64,000 nt of DNA, taken from NCBI RefSeq assembly GCF_009857605.1, contig NZ_WWCT01000001.1, positions 62,001 to 126,000 on the forward strand, written 5' to 3'. Made by a program: the position numbers and the translations under genes. How positions within the stretch are numbered: position 1 is the first letter of the stretch; every line of letters starts with the position of its first letter. This document shows, piece by piece, positions 50,817-60,689 of the stretch. The notes beneath the pieces were generated by a model. The model saw only the letters and a list, made by a program, of their open reading frames with translations. It was not told where the DNA came from and made no database searches. The DNA is from Duganella levis. GTDB taxonomy: Bacteria; Pseudomonadota; Gammaproteobacteria; Burkholderiales; Burkholderiaceae_D.

Positions 50817-52370
50817 AATCTTCAGCACCGTCATCGACGGGAAGATCATGGCGTAGCCGACATCCGGCCGGTCGGTGGGGGCGATGCGGTTGGCAAACGC
50901 CAGGATGGCCGGATTGCCGGTGGCGCCGGCCACAATCCCTGCCACGCTGTCGAACGGTAGGCGGAACACCGCCAGCGCCACCAGCATGGTGACGATCACC
51001 ATCACCGAAACGATGGCGCTGCCCAGCAGCAGATACAGCATGCCGCTTTCCGCAAAGGTGGCGGCAAAAGTGGCGCCGGACGAAATACCGACCACCGCCA
51101 GAAACAAGGTCAGGCCGAAATTGCGCAACACCAGGTTGGCGGAGATCGGCATCGCCCACTGGAACATGCCGGTGCGGCGTTGACGCCCCAGCAGCAGCGC
51201 CACCAGCAACAGGCCGGCGAAGCCCAGCGACAAATGGCCCAGCAGCGGCAGCGGCCAGTGGATGGCGCCGAACGCCAGCCCCAGCGTGACGCCGACGCCA
51301 ATGCTGAGATAGCTGATTTCGCCGGTGCCGCGCACCGAATCGCCAAACAGCTTGCGCAGCGCTGGGAAGCTGGCACGCGGCGCGAGGACGCCGATGCGGT
51401 CGCCGAATTCCAGCATGCGCTGCGGCGTCAGGTGCAGGTCGGCATCGGCGCGGCGCAGGTGCAGGATGCGGGCTTGCAGTTCCTCCGGGATCTGCAATTG
51501 CCCCAGTCGCAGGCCGGCGACGGCGGCGCTGGAAATGAAGAAACGTTCGTAGTCGAGATCCTTGCGGTCATGCACCATGCGGCCGGGATGCGCCGGGCCG
51601 AAGCGGGTCGCCACGTCGTGCAGCAGCGCGCTGTCGTTGCCGGCCACCAGCAGCACATCGTCGCGCTCCAGGCACATGCTGTCCTCGGCCACCAGGTTGT
51701 GATGGCCGCGGCGGATGGCGACGATGGAAATCCCGGCCGGCAAGCTGCGCGCGGCGGCGGCCAGCGTCATGCCGATCACGTAAAACTCGGTGACATCGAT
51801 TTCCTCCACATGCAAGGCGGCCGGCGTGACGGCGGACAGGCGCGGCTTGCGCCAGGCGTTGTACAGGCCCAGCAGCAGGATCGGCACCGCCACGCCGATC
51901 GGGTAGGCCATTGAATAGCCGGTGGCCGGCGCGGCGCCGAATACCGCCAGCGCCGCTTGCAGCGCGGCCGTGCTGGTGCCGGCGCCGGCGAAGGCGCCCA
52001 GCGCGTGCGGCAGGTCGATGCCGGGCAGCCAGTGGGCCGCCGCCAGCGTCAGTCCCAGCGCGGCACCGACCGCGATCAGCGCCGCCAGGTTGGCTTTCAT
52101 GCCTTCGGCCGTGGTCAGGCCACGAAAGAATTGCGCACCGTAGGCAATGCCGACGCCGTACAGGAACAGCAGCAGACCCAGGTTGCCCATCAGGCCGGGC
52201 AGCACCAGCTTGGGCGCCGCCGCGCCGACCGCCAGGCCGACAAACAGCACCGCGCCCGATCCCAGCGACAAGCCTTTGACGCTCACCGCGCCCAGCAAAT
52301 AGCCGATGGCGATGGTGAGGAACAGGGCCAGCAATGGCTGGCCGGTAAGAAACGCGCTGATTTCGCTCAT
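50781..52370 (-). CDS. AspT/YidE-type transporter with two TrkA_C domains
   Basis: A 529-residue inner-membrane protein. Two membrane halves of about five helices each (1-180 and 360-529) enclose two soluble TrkA_C (RCK_C) domains (about 185-350), the layout of aspartate:alanine exchangers and YidE/YbjL. A highly conserved GxxxGxxxG helix (AGAGTSTAALQAAL region) is seen in the first half. Substrate unknown. No Asp decarboxylase is nearby, so AspT function is not implied. The 3' 36 bases overlap the CPBP gene tail to tail. Confidence 0.9.
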   Translation of the reverse strand: MSEISAFLTGQPLLALFLTIAIGYLLGAVSVKGLSLGSGAVLFVGLAVGAAAPKLVLPGLMGNLGLLLFLYGVGIAYGAQFFRGLTTAEGMKANLAALIAVGAALGLTLAAAHWLPGIDLPHALGAFAGAGTSTAALQAALAVFGAAPATGYSMAYPIGVAVPILLLGLYNAWRKPRLSAVTPAALHVEEIDVTEFYVIGMTLAAAARSLPAGISIVAIRRGHHNLVAEDSMCLERDDVLLVAGNDSALLHDVATRFGPAHPGRMVHDRKDLDYERFFISSAAVAGLRLGQLQIPEELQARILHLRRADADLHLTPQRMLEFGDRIGVLAPRASFPALRKLFGDSVRGTGEISYLSIGVGVTLGLAFGAIHWPLPLLGHLSLGFAGLLLVALLLGRQRRTGMFQWAMPISANLVLRNFGLTLFLAVVGISSGATFAATFAESGMLYLLLGSAIVSVMVIVTMLVALAVFRLPFDSVAGIVAGATGNPAILAFANRIAPTDRPDVGYAMIFPSMTVLKILLVQLVGILAQ

Positions 52371-52437
52371 GGGCCAAAAGCTTTCGTTTAGAATATTGTT
52401 AACGGAATTCTAATTGAATAATGCGAAAGGGCGGAAA

Positions 52438-53433
52438 ATGAAGACAGCCGTATTCAGCGCGCGCCGCTACGACAAGACCATGCTGGCGCGGGCCAATGCC
52501 GCCGCCGGTCATGAGTTGCGTTTCCTGGAAGACCGCTTGACCGTAGCCAGCGCACCGCTGGCTGCCGGTTGCGAGGCCGTGTGCGTGTTCGTCAACGACA
52601 CCGTCGACGCCGACGTGCTGGCGATTCTGTCGCAGCTAGGCGTGCGGCTGGTGGCCACGCGTTCCACCGGCTACAACCAGATCGACGCCGCTGCTGCCGA
52701 GCGTCTCGGCATTGCCGTGGTGCGGGTGACCGACTATTCGCCGTACTCGGTGGCCGAGTTTGCCGTCGGCCTGCTGCTGGCGGTCAACCGCAAGATCGCC
52801 CGCGCCAGCTGGCGCACGCGCGAAGGCAACTTCGACCTCGACGGCCTGATGGGCTTCGACCTGCACGGCAAGACCGTGGGCGTGATCGGCACCGGCAAGA
52901 TCGGCACCATTTTTGCGCGCATCCTGGGCGGCTTCGGCTGCACCTTGCTGGGCCACGACCGTTATCCATCGGCGGCGTTCGAGGCGCTGGGTGGCCGCTA
53001 CGTGTCGGTGGATGAACTGCTGGCCAGCAGCGACGTGGTCTCGCTGCATTGCCCGCTGACCGAGGAGACGCGCCACATCGTCAACGCCGAATCGCTGGCG
53101 CGCGCCAAGCGCGGCAGCATCCTGGTTAACACCAGCCGCGGCGGCCTGGTCGATACCGAGGCTGCCACCGAGGCGCTGAAGACGGGCCAGCTGGGCGGGC
53201 TGGCGATCGACGTCTACGAGCAGGAAGCCAATCTGTTCTTCCAGGATCTGTCGTCCACCATTATTTGCGACGACGTGATCCAGCGCCTGGTGTCGTTCCC
53301 GAATGTGATCGTGACCGGCCACCAGGCGTTTTTCACGGAAGAGGCGATCGGCCAGATCATGCAGACCACCATCGACAGCATCAGCGCGTTCGAGCGGGGC
53401 GACGCGCTGGTGAACCGTATTCCGGCCGCTTAG
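52438..53433 (+). CDS. ldhA: D-lactate dehydrogenase (NAD-dependent)
   Basis: A 331-residue D-2-hydroxyacid dehydrogenase that reduces pyruvate to D-lactate. The NAD motif GTGKIGTIFARILGGFG, the catalytic Arg (NTSRGGLVD), Glu (DVYEQEANLFF) and His (VTGHQAFFT) are visible. The insert FFQDLSSTIICDDVIQRLV is characteristic of the LdhA branch. ATG 52438 follows GAAAGGGCGG. The 4-base overlap with the acid phosphatase is tail to tail. Expected under low oxygen; no regulatory site is obvious. Confidence 0.93.
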   Translation: MKTAVFSARRYDKTMLARANAAAGHELRFLEDRLTVASAPLAAGCEAVCVFVNDTVDADVLAILSQLGVRLVATRSTGYNQIDAAAAERLGIAVVRVTDYSPYSVAEFAVGLLLAVNRKIARASWRTREGNFDLDGLMGFDLHGKTVGVIGTGKIGTIFARILGGFGCTLLGHDRYPSAAFEALGGRYVSVDELLASSDVVSLHCPLTEETRHIVNAESLARAKRGSILVNTSRGGLVDTEAATEALKTGQLGGLAIDVYEQEANLFFQDLSSTIICDDVIQRLVSFPNVIVTGHQAFFTEEAIGQIMQTTIDSISAFERGDALVNRIPAA

Positions 53434-54140
53434 TCGGCGGCAGGCAGATTCAGCTGACGGCGCAGTTCGACTTTGGCGGCTGCCAGTTCGGCCTGGTATT
53501 GCGGGTTGGTCTCCATCACCGCATGGGTGGTGTAGGCCAGCAGCTTGGAGGCGGCGATATCGCTCGGATAATGCACGCCGCATACCAGCCGGTTGTGGGC
53601 GTAGGCGTCTGCGCGCGCCAGAATCGCGTCACGCTGTTCCGGCACCATCTCCACCAGCGTCAGCGCGGCCAGGTAGCCGGCCGTGGCGTGGCCGCTTGGA
53701 TACGAGTCGTCGATGGTCTTGGTCTTGCAGACCGGTTTCAGGCTCTTGTCCAGGTTGTAGGGACGGATGCGCTTGAAGGCTTGCTTGGCCGGATTGGCGT
53801 TGATGCCCTCGTCGTGCTTGACGCGCTTGCCGAAAGCGGTGGTCAGCGGCAGCGCCGCCGGATTGAATTTCTCGCCCAATACACCCCGGTAGATGAACAG
53901 CGATTCTTCCACATCGTCAGCCTTGGCCTGTGCTTCCTCGGCGCTGGTGCGGCTGGACTGGAGGCGGTGCAGCTCGGCCAGTTCGGCCTTGGTGATATCG
54001 GAATCGGCGGCCGGCGGCGTGTGCAGGATCAGTTGCGCATGGGTTTGCGCCGGACCTGCAAAAATCGGCTCGGCGGCAAAGGCTTGCTGCGTCAGCACGG
54101 CGCCAAGGGACAGCAGGAGGATGGAATATTTCATGGTCAT
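53430..54140 (-). CDS. Class A-type acid phosphatase (PAP2 superfamily)
   Basis: Secreted phosphatase of 236 residues with a Sec signal (about 1-23). The three PAP2 motifs are present: KQAFKRIRPY (K-x6-RP), PSGHAT (the SGH nucleophile-pocket His) and NRLVCGVHYPSD (R-x5-H-x3-D, with Asn replacing the usual Ser). It hydrolyses phosphate esters in the periplasm, like PhoN. It starts 11 bases after the stop of the TonB receptor gene and is thus its operon partner. That transcript has a Pho box. An alternative start lies two codons downstream. Confidence 0.92.
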   Translation of the reverse strand: MTMKYSILLLSLGAVLTQQAFAAEPIFAGPAQTHAQLILHTPPAADSDITKAELAELHRLQSSRTSAEEAQAKADDVEESLFIYRGVLGEKFNPAALPLTTAFGKRVKHDEGINANPAKQAFKRIRPYNLDKSLKPVCKTKTIDDSYPSGHATAGYLAALTLVEMVPEQRDAILARADAYAHNRLVCGVHYPSDIAASKLLAYTTHAVMETNPQYQAELAAAKVELRRQLNLPAAD

Positions 54141-54151
54141 GGCTTTCAGGT

Positions 54152-56365
54152 TTAGAAATCGATGGTGAGGGTGGCCGATACGCTGCGTTCAGGCAGCACC
54201 GTCAGCAGGTCGGCCGGCGACGGCGCGGCGCTGGAGCTGATCTTGGTGCCGGCGGACGCGACGTCGACAATGCTGTGACGGTTAAACAGGTTGTTGACGC
54301 CAATTTGCAGCTTGGCCAGCTTGGCGAACGGCGCCGGGTTTTTCAGGCGGTAGTTGATGAACAGGTTAGCCAGCGTCACCGGATCGATGCCGAACGCCTC
54401 GTGCGTGGAACCATTGTCCGCATAGGTCTTGCCGACGCGCTTGACGAACAGGCCGCCATTCCAGCCGCTGTGCTGGTAGTTCAGCGACAGCGTCTCGGTA
54501 TCGCCCGGCGCGCCGGCAACCCACTTGCCAGTGTCGTACTTGGTGGTGCCGACGGTGGCGTTGGCGTACAGGCTGAAGCCGCCGCCCAGCATGACCGTGC
54601 CTTCCGCCTCCACGCCCTGGCTGATTTCCTTGCCGTTCAAGAAGTACACCGGTTCGCCCGTTACCGGGTCGGGCGACGACGAGTAAGGGCTGTCGAGGCG
54701 GATGCGGTAGACGTCGGCCGACAGGCTCAGACTGTCCGACTGCCATACCGTACCGGCCTGGGTGGTGGTGGACTTGGTGGCTTTCGGCACGGCGCCGACC
54801 TTGGCGCCGAGCGTATCGAACACGCCGGTCGACGGGATCTGGTCGCCGCGTGCGATTTGCGCATAGGCGGTCCAGGTCGGCGCGATCTGGTAATGCAGGT
54901 CCAGCGACGGTAGCGTGTCGGTGTACTTGACGCTGTTGTCGATATACGGCGCGCCGCCCGTGATGGTGCCGGTGGCCTTGTTGTACACGCCGCCCAGCGG
55001 TCCGACCGCGCCGCCGTTGTCCTGCAGGTGACGGAAGTCCTGCTTGTACGAGGCGTACTTGACGCCGGGCGTGATGCTCAGCGCCGGCGTCACGTGAAAC
55101 TCATATTCCACGTACGGCTGGACGGTGGTGGTCTGGTAGGTTTCGCTGAAGTTCGGCGCGGCCTGGTTGACCCAGGTGCGCGGATCGCTCGGGATCTGGT
55201 AGCGGAAGCTCTTCGCGTAGTCGTACCAGACGCCGGTGCGCAGCACGCCCAGCGACGACTCCTGGCTCAGGCGCAGCAGATTGCCCTTGGTCAGGTAAGA
55301 GTTGAGCTTGTCGATGGCGCTGTTGGTGCTGATGACGGTGGTGCTGTTGTTGTAGTTCTGCTTGTTCCAGTAACGGTAGACATAGGCCTTGTCTTCCAGC
55401 TTCCAGCCACCGCCGAGGTTGCTGGTTACGCCGAGGTAGTTGAAGGCAGTCGAAATATCGTAGAAATTAAAACCCCAGTAGTTGCCCTTGGTCGGGTCGC
55501 CGCTCAGCAGGGTGTTGTAGTTGCCCTGTTCGACATTGGCGCGGGTCACGCCCTTGATGGCTGGCGTGTTGTTGGTCAGGTTCAGCCACGACGAGAATAG
55601 CGTGATGGCGGTGTCGTCGCTCAGCTGGTAGCGGTATTTGAGCGAGGCGGCGTCGCGCTTTTGCTTGTTGTAGGTCTGGTAGCCGTCGGACTTCATTTCC
55701 TGCACGTTGACCAGCAGGTTGGAGCTGCCGTTCGGGCCGAACTGGCCGGTCGCATGTTCGACGCCGATCAGCGAAGTGGCCCAGGTGCCGTAGGAGCCGG
55801 TGACGCTGGTGCGCTGCGTGTTGTCGAGGTCGCGCGACAGCAGGTTGATCGAGCCGCCATACGTGGCCTGGCCAATGGTGGCGGCCGAGCCGGGGCTGCG
55901 GTCAATCACCGCGCCGCCGGTGAACTGGCTCGGGAAGAACACCCAGGCGTGGTGGCTGACGCCGTTGGTGTCGTTGAACGGAATGCCGTCGAAAGCGATC
56001 ACGCTGTTGCCGTCGGACAGGCCGCGCATGGTGGTCTTGTTGTCGCCCAGGCCGACGCCGTTGGAACTGTAGCTGAACATGCCGGGCGCCATTTGCAGTA
56101 CCTGGCTGTAGTCGGCCACCGGCGAGGTGAAGTCTCGGACGAACTGGTCGCTGACTTCGGACAGCGCCGAGCGCGCATCCAGCGAGCCTTTCGACGGCGC
56201 GCTGGACGAGGCGGTATTCAGCGTCGAACGGATTTCCACCGTTTGCGTCGGGCCTGGCGCGTCGGCAGCGCCGTCGTCGGCTGCGTGTGCGAAGGCTGCT
56301 TGCAGCATGCCCGCCAACAGGGCGAGTGCGAAGCGCGGTGGAATCTTGAAGCCAGTGATGTACAT
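54152..56365 (-). CDS. TonB-dependent receptor, phosphate-linked
   Basis: Outer-membrane receptor of 737 residues: signal (about 1-28), plug domain (about 60-165 with VLQMAPGMFSYSSNGVGLGD and GIPFNDTNG), and 22-strand barrel to the C-terminal VSATLTIDF. A TonB-box-like stretch (QTVEI) lies near residue 41. It resembles the TonB receptors with no siderophore signature. The phosphatase gene is co-directional 11 bases downstream, and a Pho box lies about 50 bases upstream of the start, so the ligand may be a phosphorylated compound (phosphate ester, phytate or similar). This ligand is inference. Confidence 0.9.
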   Translation of the reverse strand: MYITGFKIPPRFALALLAGMLQAAFAHAADDGAADAPGPTQTVEIRSTLNTASSSAPSKGSLDARSALSEVSDQFVRDFTSPVADYSQVLQMAPGMFSYSSNGVGLGDNKTTMRGLSDGNSVIAFDGIPFNDTNGVSHHAWVFFPSQFTGGAVIDRSPGSAATIGQATYGGSINLLSRDLDNTQRTSVTGSYGTWATSLIGVEHATGQFGPNGSSNLLVNVQEMKSDGYQTYNKQKRDAASLKYRYQLSDDTAITLFSSWLNLTNNTPAIKGVTRANVEQGNYNTLLSGDPTKGNYWGFNFYDISTAFNYLGVTSNLGGGWKLEDKAYVYRYWNKQNYNNSTTVISTNSAIDKLNSYLTKGNLLRLSQESSLGVLRTGVWYDYAKSFRYQIPSDPRTWVNQAAPNFSETYQTTTVQPYVEYEFHVTPALSITPGVKYASYKQDFRHLQDNGGAVGPLGGVYNKATGTITGGAPYIDNSVKYTDTLPSLDLHYQIAPTWTAYAQIARGDQIPSTGVFDTLGAKVGAVPKATKSTTTQAGTVWQSDSLSLSADVYRIRLDSPYSSSPDPVTGEPVYFLNGKEISQGVEAEGTVMLGGGFSLYANATVGTTKYDTGKWVAGAPGDTETLSLNYQHSGWNGGLFVKRVGKTYADNGSTHEAFGIDPVTLANLFINYRLKNPAPFAKLAKLQIGVNNLFNRHSIVDVASAGTKISSSAAPSPADLLTVLPERSVSATLTIDF

Positions 56366-56410
56366 AAAACGTCCTTTGCCTGGGGATGAAAAACAGCAGA
56401 GGTTAGTGAG

Positions 56411-56434
56411 GCTTTATGTCGGCTACATGACAAG
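56411..56434 (-). promoter_or_regulatory. Pho box of the TonB receptor-acid phosphatase operon
   Basis: On the minus strand TGTCAT and CGACAT begin exactly 11 bases apart, followed by AAAGCCT. The 10-mer CATAAAGCCT is identical to that in the pstS promoter, and distances to the start codon (about 50 bases) also agree. Confidence 0.65.
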
Positions 56435-56560
56435 CTTTCAATCAAAAAGCCGAGTGTGGTATTTCATTTCACATGCCCAAAATACCGCATTGTTTAACGT
56501 TGGCTTAATAGTCCCGGCGGCATGCTGGCGCGGCCAAGAGGGTGCCTAAATACAAACAAG

Positions 56561-56580
56561 TAAACGATTCTCATTTAGAT
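56561..56580. promoter_or_regulatory. Fur box upstream of siderophore-type receptor
   Basis: AAACGATTCTCATTTAGAT, whose complement AAATGAGAATCGTTT matches the core of the Fur consensus (AATGAGAATCATT) at all but one base. It lies 46 bases upstream of the receptor start. Confidence 0.7.
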
Positions 56581-56625
56581 TTGATGCTATGATGCCGGCA
56601 ATATTGATATTTCCGACAACTTGAA

Positions 56626-58758
56626 ATGCATCCCATGTATCCTGATTCCCGCATCTCCCGTATTGCGCTGGCCGGCCTGATCGGCATGCCGCTGGCGAGC
56701 TCCGTCATGGCCCAAACCGCCGACACGCCCGTGCAGACCGTCCTGGTCAGCGGGCAATCCGAGCCTGATTCCGGCGGGCAGATTGCCAAAAACGCCCACG
56801 CCGGCATGCTGGGCGACAAAAACCTGCTGGACACGCCGTTCAGCGTGGCCAGCTACACCAGTCAGCGCATGCTGGACCAGCAGGCGCTGACGCTGGCCGA
56901 AGTGCTGGCCGGCGATCCGTCGACCCGCTTCACCGGCCAGGTGGGCGGCGTCACCGATTCGTTTTTCATCCGCGGCTTTCCGCTCAATGAAGGCAACCTG
57001 AGCGAGGTCGCCTTCGACGGCGTGTATGGCGTGTCGCCCAACTACCACCTGTTCACCGAATACCTGGAAAGCGTGGAAATACTGAAAGGGCCGGCCGCGC
57101 TGCTGTACGGCATGTCGCCCAATGGCGGTGTCGGCGGCGTGGTGAATGCGGTGCCAAAACGCTCGCTGCCGCGCGACCTGACCCGCATGACGCTGGACTA
57201 CGGCTCGTCTTCCCAGTTGGGCGCGGCGCTCGACGTCAGCCGCCGGTTTGGCGAGGAGCGCCGTTTCGGCATCCGCTTCAACGTCCTGCACCGCAGCGGC
57301 GACACGCCGCTGGACAACCAGACCTCGCGCGCCGAGGTGGCGGCGGTGTCGTTCGACTATCGCGGCCAGCGCACCCGCGCGTCGCTGGATATCGTCGAGC
57401 AGTATCAGTGGATCGATGCGCCGACGCGGCCGTTCCTGCTGGCCGCCGGCCTGGCGGTGCCGCAAGCGCCGGACGGCCGCCGCAATATCACCCAGCCATG
57501 GGGCTGGTGGAAGTCGAACGACCTGGCCACGCTGGGCAAGGTGGAATACGATCTCAACGATAACCTGACGGTCTTTGCCGACGCCGGTGGCACGCGCTCG
57601 GATGTGTCGCGCTATTCGGACCAGACGCTGACCATCCTCAACGCCGCCGGCGACATCACGGTGACGCCGATGAACTGGAAATTCCGTGTACGCCGTTCGA
57701 CCGCCGACACCGGCCTGCGCGCGCGCTTCCGCACTGGCACTATCCAGCATGCGCTGGTGGTGAGCGGGAATGTCTATCACGACGAATTCGGCAGTATCAG
57801 CAATTCGGCCAAGGCGATCAACTCAAATATCTATGTGCCGGTTGTTGTCGCCGATACTGGGGTGCCGGCGCCGCTGCGGGTGCCGAAGCTGTCGGTTTCC
57901 ACCTTGTCGAGCGCGGCGGTGGCCGATACACTGGAACTGCCGGACCAGCATGTCGAGCTGACGCTGGGTCTGCGCCGCCAGTTGGTGGAATCGAAAAACT
58001 ACAGCGCCGCCACCGGTGCGCGCACCACCTACTACAAGCAGGGCGCGCTGACGCCGCTGGTCGGCGTGGTGTTCAAGCCGGAGCGCAATGTGTCGCTGTA
58101 CGCCAACTACATCGAAGGCCTGAGCAAAGGCGATATCGCGCCGAATATCGCCACCAACGCCGGCCAGGTGTTCGCGCCGTACAAGAGCAAGCAATACGAA
58201 GTCGGCGCCAAGGCCGATCTGGGGGTGGCGCTGGCGACGGTGGCGGCGTTCCAGGTGAGCAAGCCGAGCGGCCAGTTGTACGGCGCTACCTACAGCATGG
58301 ACAGCGAGCAGCGCAATCGGGGCGTGGAGTTGAACCTGTCCGGCGCCGCCAGCCGCGCCGTGCGCCTGCTGGCCGGCCTGACCTGGCTGGATGGCCGCCT
58401 GGTGAAGACCAACAGCGCTGCCACCATCGGCAAGCGGCCGGTGGGCGTGCCGGACGCCATGGCCAATCTGGGCGCCGAATGGGATCTGCCGTTCCAGCCG
58501 GGCCTGACCGCAACCGCCGCCGTCATCTACACCGGCAGACAGTATGTCGACCAGGCCAATGTCCAGGCGGTGCCGGCATGGACCAAAACCGACTTCGGCC
58601 TGCGCTACCGTACCGTCATCGCCGGCAAGGCGACCACGCTGCGCGGCGGCCTGATGAACGCATTCGACCGCCATTATTGGGGCGGGGTGGCGTCCTACGG
58701 CACCATCTCGCAGGCGGCGCCGCGCACCGTGCAGTTGTCGGCTGCCATCGACTGGTAG
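56626..58758 (+). CDS. TonB-dependent siderophore receptor
   Basis: Outer-membrane receptor of 710 residues: signal (about 1-27), TonB-box-like QTVLV, plug (about 55-165: SYTSQRMLDQQ, FIRGFPLNEGN, ILKGPAALLYGMSPNGGVGG), and a 22-strand barrel ending RTVQLSAAIDW. The plug signature matches FpvA/FhuE-like ferri-siderophore receptors. A Fur box lies upstream, so it is iron-repressed. No siderophore synthesis or permease gene is nearby; it may capture xenosiderophores. An ATG 9 bases downstream could also serve as start. Confidence 0.93.
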   Translation: MHPMYPDSRISRIALAGLIGMPLASSVMAQTADTPVQTVLVSGQSEPDSGGQIAKNAHAGMLGDKNLLDTPFSVASYTSQRMLDQQALTLAEVLAGDPSTRFTGQVGGVTDSFFIRGFPLNEGNLSEVAFDGVYGVSPNYHLFTEYLESVEILKGPAALLYGMSPNGGVGGVVNAVPKRSLPRDLTRMTLDYGSSSQLGAALDVSRRFGEERRFGIRFNVLHRSGDTPLDNQTSRAEVAAVSFDYRGQRTRASLDIVEQYQWIDAPTRPFLLAAGLAVPQAPDGRRNITQPWGWWKSNDLATLGKVEYDLNDNLTVFADAGGTRSDVSRYSDQTLTILNAAGDITVTPMNWKFRVRRSTADTGLRARFRTGTIQHALVVSGNVYHDEFGSISNSAKAINSNIYVPVVVADTGVPAPLRVPKLSVSTLSSAAVADTLELPDQHVELTLGLRRQLVESKNYSAATGARTTYYKQGALTPLVGVVFKPERNVSLYANYIEGLSKGDIAPNIATNAGQVFAPYKSKQYEVGAKADLGVALATVAAFQVSKPSGQLYGATYSMDSEQRNRGVELNLSGAASRAVRLLAGLTWLDGRLVKTNSAATIGKRPVGVPDAMANLGAEWDLPFQPGLTATAAVIYTGRQYVDQANVQAVPAWTKTDFGLRYRTVIAGKATTLRGGLMNAFDRHYWGGVASYGTISQAAPRTVQLSAAIDW

Positions 58759-58817
58759 GCACGTGACCGATGCACGACAGCGCCGCTCAGGCCATCTCCA
58801 GCCTGTATGCCGACTGC

Positions 58818-60689
58818 TCACGCCAATGGGCGGTCGGTGTGCAATCGGCTATATAAGCGGTAACTTTCGTCGCCGATCGCCATAAACGGCTTGAGCTGGA
58901 ACGGGCCGCTAGCGGTCGCGACCTGCCACGTCGATTGCGCGACGCGCTGCACGTTTAACAACTCTTCGCGCCGCATCCGTTCGGGAGCGGGCAGCAGCGG
59001 CAACAACACCAGCGGCCCGACCAGCAGCGCGGCGACTTCCGGATGGGCCGGGTTGATCGGTTCCAGTCGCGGCGCCATATCGAAGGTGATGTCGACCCGG
59101 TCTCCCGGCTGCCAGGTACGGTCGAGCGGCACGAAGGCGCCCGGACTGATCGCCCGTTCCAGCGGCTGGCCGTTGACCAGCACGCGGGTGCCTGGACCGG
59201 CCCACGCGGGCATCCGCAGCTGCATGGTGAAGCGGGTGGGGGCGGACGCGTGCACGGTCAGGCTGCTGGCAGGGGATAGGGGATAAGTGGTGCTCTGCTG
59301 CACGCTGACCTCGTGCGCCGCAACCCGCATCCGCACGCTGGATGGCACGTACAGGTTAACGTAAAGCATGTCCTCCTCATACAGATAGGCGCTGATCGCA
59401 TAGTCCGCCGCCAACTGAATGAAGGTGCCCGAGCAGCAAGGCCAGGCTTCGCCGCGAAATACCTTGCGGGCGACATGCGCGTAATCGGCGTAGTAAAAAG
59501 TGCGGCCGTCTGCCTCGGTGGGCTTGGCGCCCAGAATGGTGTTGTAGAGTACCCGATCCATGCTGTCGCCATAGTGGCTTGACTTGGTAATCTGGAGCAA
59601 GCTGCGCGCGATTTTAAAATGGCCGTAGGCGCCGCACGGGGTCTCGAAGGAGCGGTGGGTGGCGTCCAGTGAGGCCGGCAGGGTTTCAGTGTCGTCCGCC
59701 GCCAGCAGTTCTTCATTCGGCCCCCAGCCGCCGGTGGCATACGATTGGGCCTGCACGAAGGCAAAACCATTCCGCGCGGCGTCCAGGTATTTGCGGTCAC
59801 CCTGCACCAGGTAGGCTTGAATGGCGGAGTTCAAGGCATTGACATGGCTGTAGGCGTGTTTGCCCTGGAGCGGGCTGTGGCCGCTCGCCAGCGGGTCAAA
59901 CAGGGCCTGGTCCTGCAGGTAGCGGGCGGCAAGATGGCGATAGCGCTCGCCCATGCCCGCCTGCCAGGCTAAAAATAAATGCTCCGGCAGCGTGTAGGGT
60001 TCGTCCCAGATTTCGGCTTCCTGCGTGTATGGCCTGGCCCGGCGCTCGTCGCGTGTCAGGGCTTTTTCGGGAAGAAACGGCATGACGATGTCGGTCAGAT
60101 GGTCCAGGGTTGGTTTCGCCAGCGCGACCCCGGCATACTGATAGGCGTCGACCAGACCGATGACCAATTTGTCGTAGGTGTAGGCCGGCAGCGGATAGCC
60201 GGCAAAGAATAGTGGATGGATGGTCGCCGCATATTTCCGCACCAGGTCCGCGACCTTGCGCTGGATGGCGGCATCTCCTGACGCCGCGTAGCAGCGGGAC
60301 AGTCCGGACAGGTACTGGCCAAAACTGTGGCCCGGGATGTAGCCATGCCAGTTGGCGCTGCCGTAGTCGCGGGCGTCAATATGAAAATCATCGGAAGCGT
60401 CATACCAGCCGCCCATGTCCTCTCCCGGCGCGGGCTGGCGCGCGCGAACGCGGAACGGCTTGAGCAGCTTATCGTCGCTGATCGACATGAACAGGCTGCG
60501 GTTATGGACCAGCTGTTCCAGCAAGCGGCTATCGCCCAACTGCACCTGTTGATAGCTGAACCTGTGCAGCGCTGGCTGTAGCGCCGGCCCTGCGGGTAAC
60601 GCGCGGCCTGCGGCAGACGCTGGGCGACAAAGCAACATCATGGCCGCGCTGTGGCTCATGAAGTCACGACGGGAATAGCTTCTCACCAT
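58818..60689 (-). CDS. Beta-L-arabinofuranosidase-like enzyme (GH127), Tat-exported
   Basis: A 623-residue glycoside hydrolase of the DUF1680/GH127 family. The N terminus has a twin-arginine signal (SYSRRDFMSHSAAMMLL). The active-site Cys pair (AWPCCSGTF) and the Glu/Cys ligands of the zinc cluster (SFETPCGAYGHF) correspond to those of HypBA1, where Cys is the nucleophile. Likely releases beta-L-arabinofuranose from arabinan or glycoproteins. I chose ATG 60689 because the Tat motif begins there; a frame upstream to 60950 overlaps the divergent receptor gene. It stands alone without other arabinose genes. Confidence 0.88.
   Translation of the reverse strand: MVRSYSRRDFMSHSAAMMLLCRPASAAGRALPAGPALQPALHRFSYQQVQLGDSRLLEQLVHNRSLFMSISDDKLLKPFRVRARQPAPGEDMGGWYDASDDFHIDARDYGSANWHGYIPGHSFGQYLSGLSRCYAASGDAAIQRKVADLVRKYAATIHPLFFAGYPLPAYTYDKLVIGLVDAYQYAGVALAKPTLDHLTDIVMPFLPEKALTRDERRARPYTQEAEIWDEPYTLPEHLFLAWQAGMGERYRHLAARYLQDQALFDPLASGHSPLQGKHAYSHVNALNSAIQAYLVQGDRKYLDAARNGFAFVQAQSYATGGWGPNEELLAADDTETLPASLDATHRSFETPCGAYGHFKIARSLLQITKSSHYGDSMDRVLYNTILGAKPTEADGRTFYYADYAHVARKVFRGEAWPCCSGTFIQLAADYAISAYLYEEDMLYVNLYVPSSVRMRVAAHEVSVQQSTTYPLSPASSLTVHASAPTRFTMQLRMPAWAGPGTRVLVNGQPLERAISPGAFVPLDRTWQPGDRVDITFDMAPRLEPINPAHPEVAALLVGPLVLLPLLPAPERMRREELLNVQRVAQSTWQVATASGPFQLKPFMAIGDESYRLYSRLHTDRPLA

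Noticed and set aside
50781..52370. Aspartate-alanine exchange energy system
   Set aside because: The transporter has the AspT layout but no aspartate decarboxylase is nearby; the YidE/YbjL-type paralogues are equally close.
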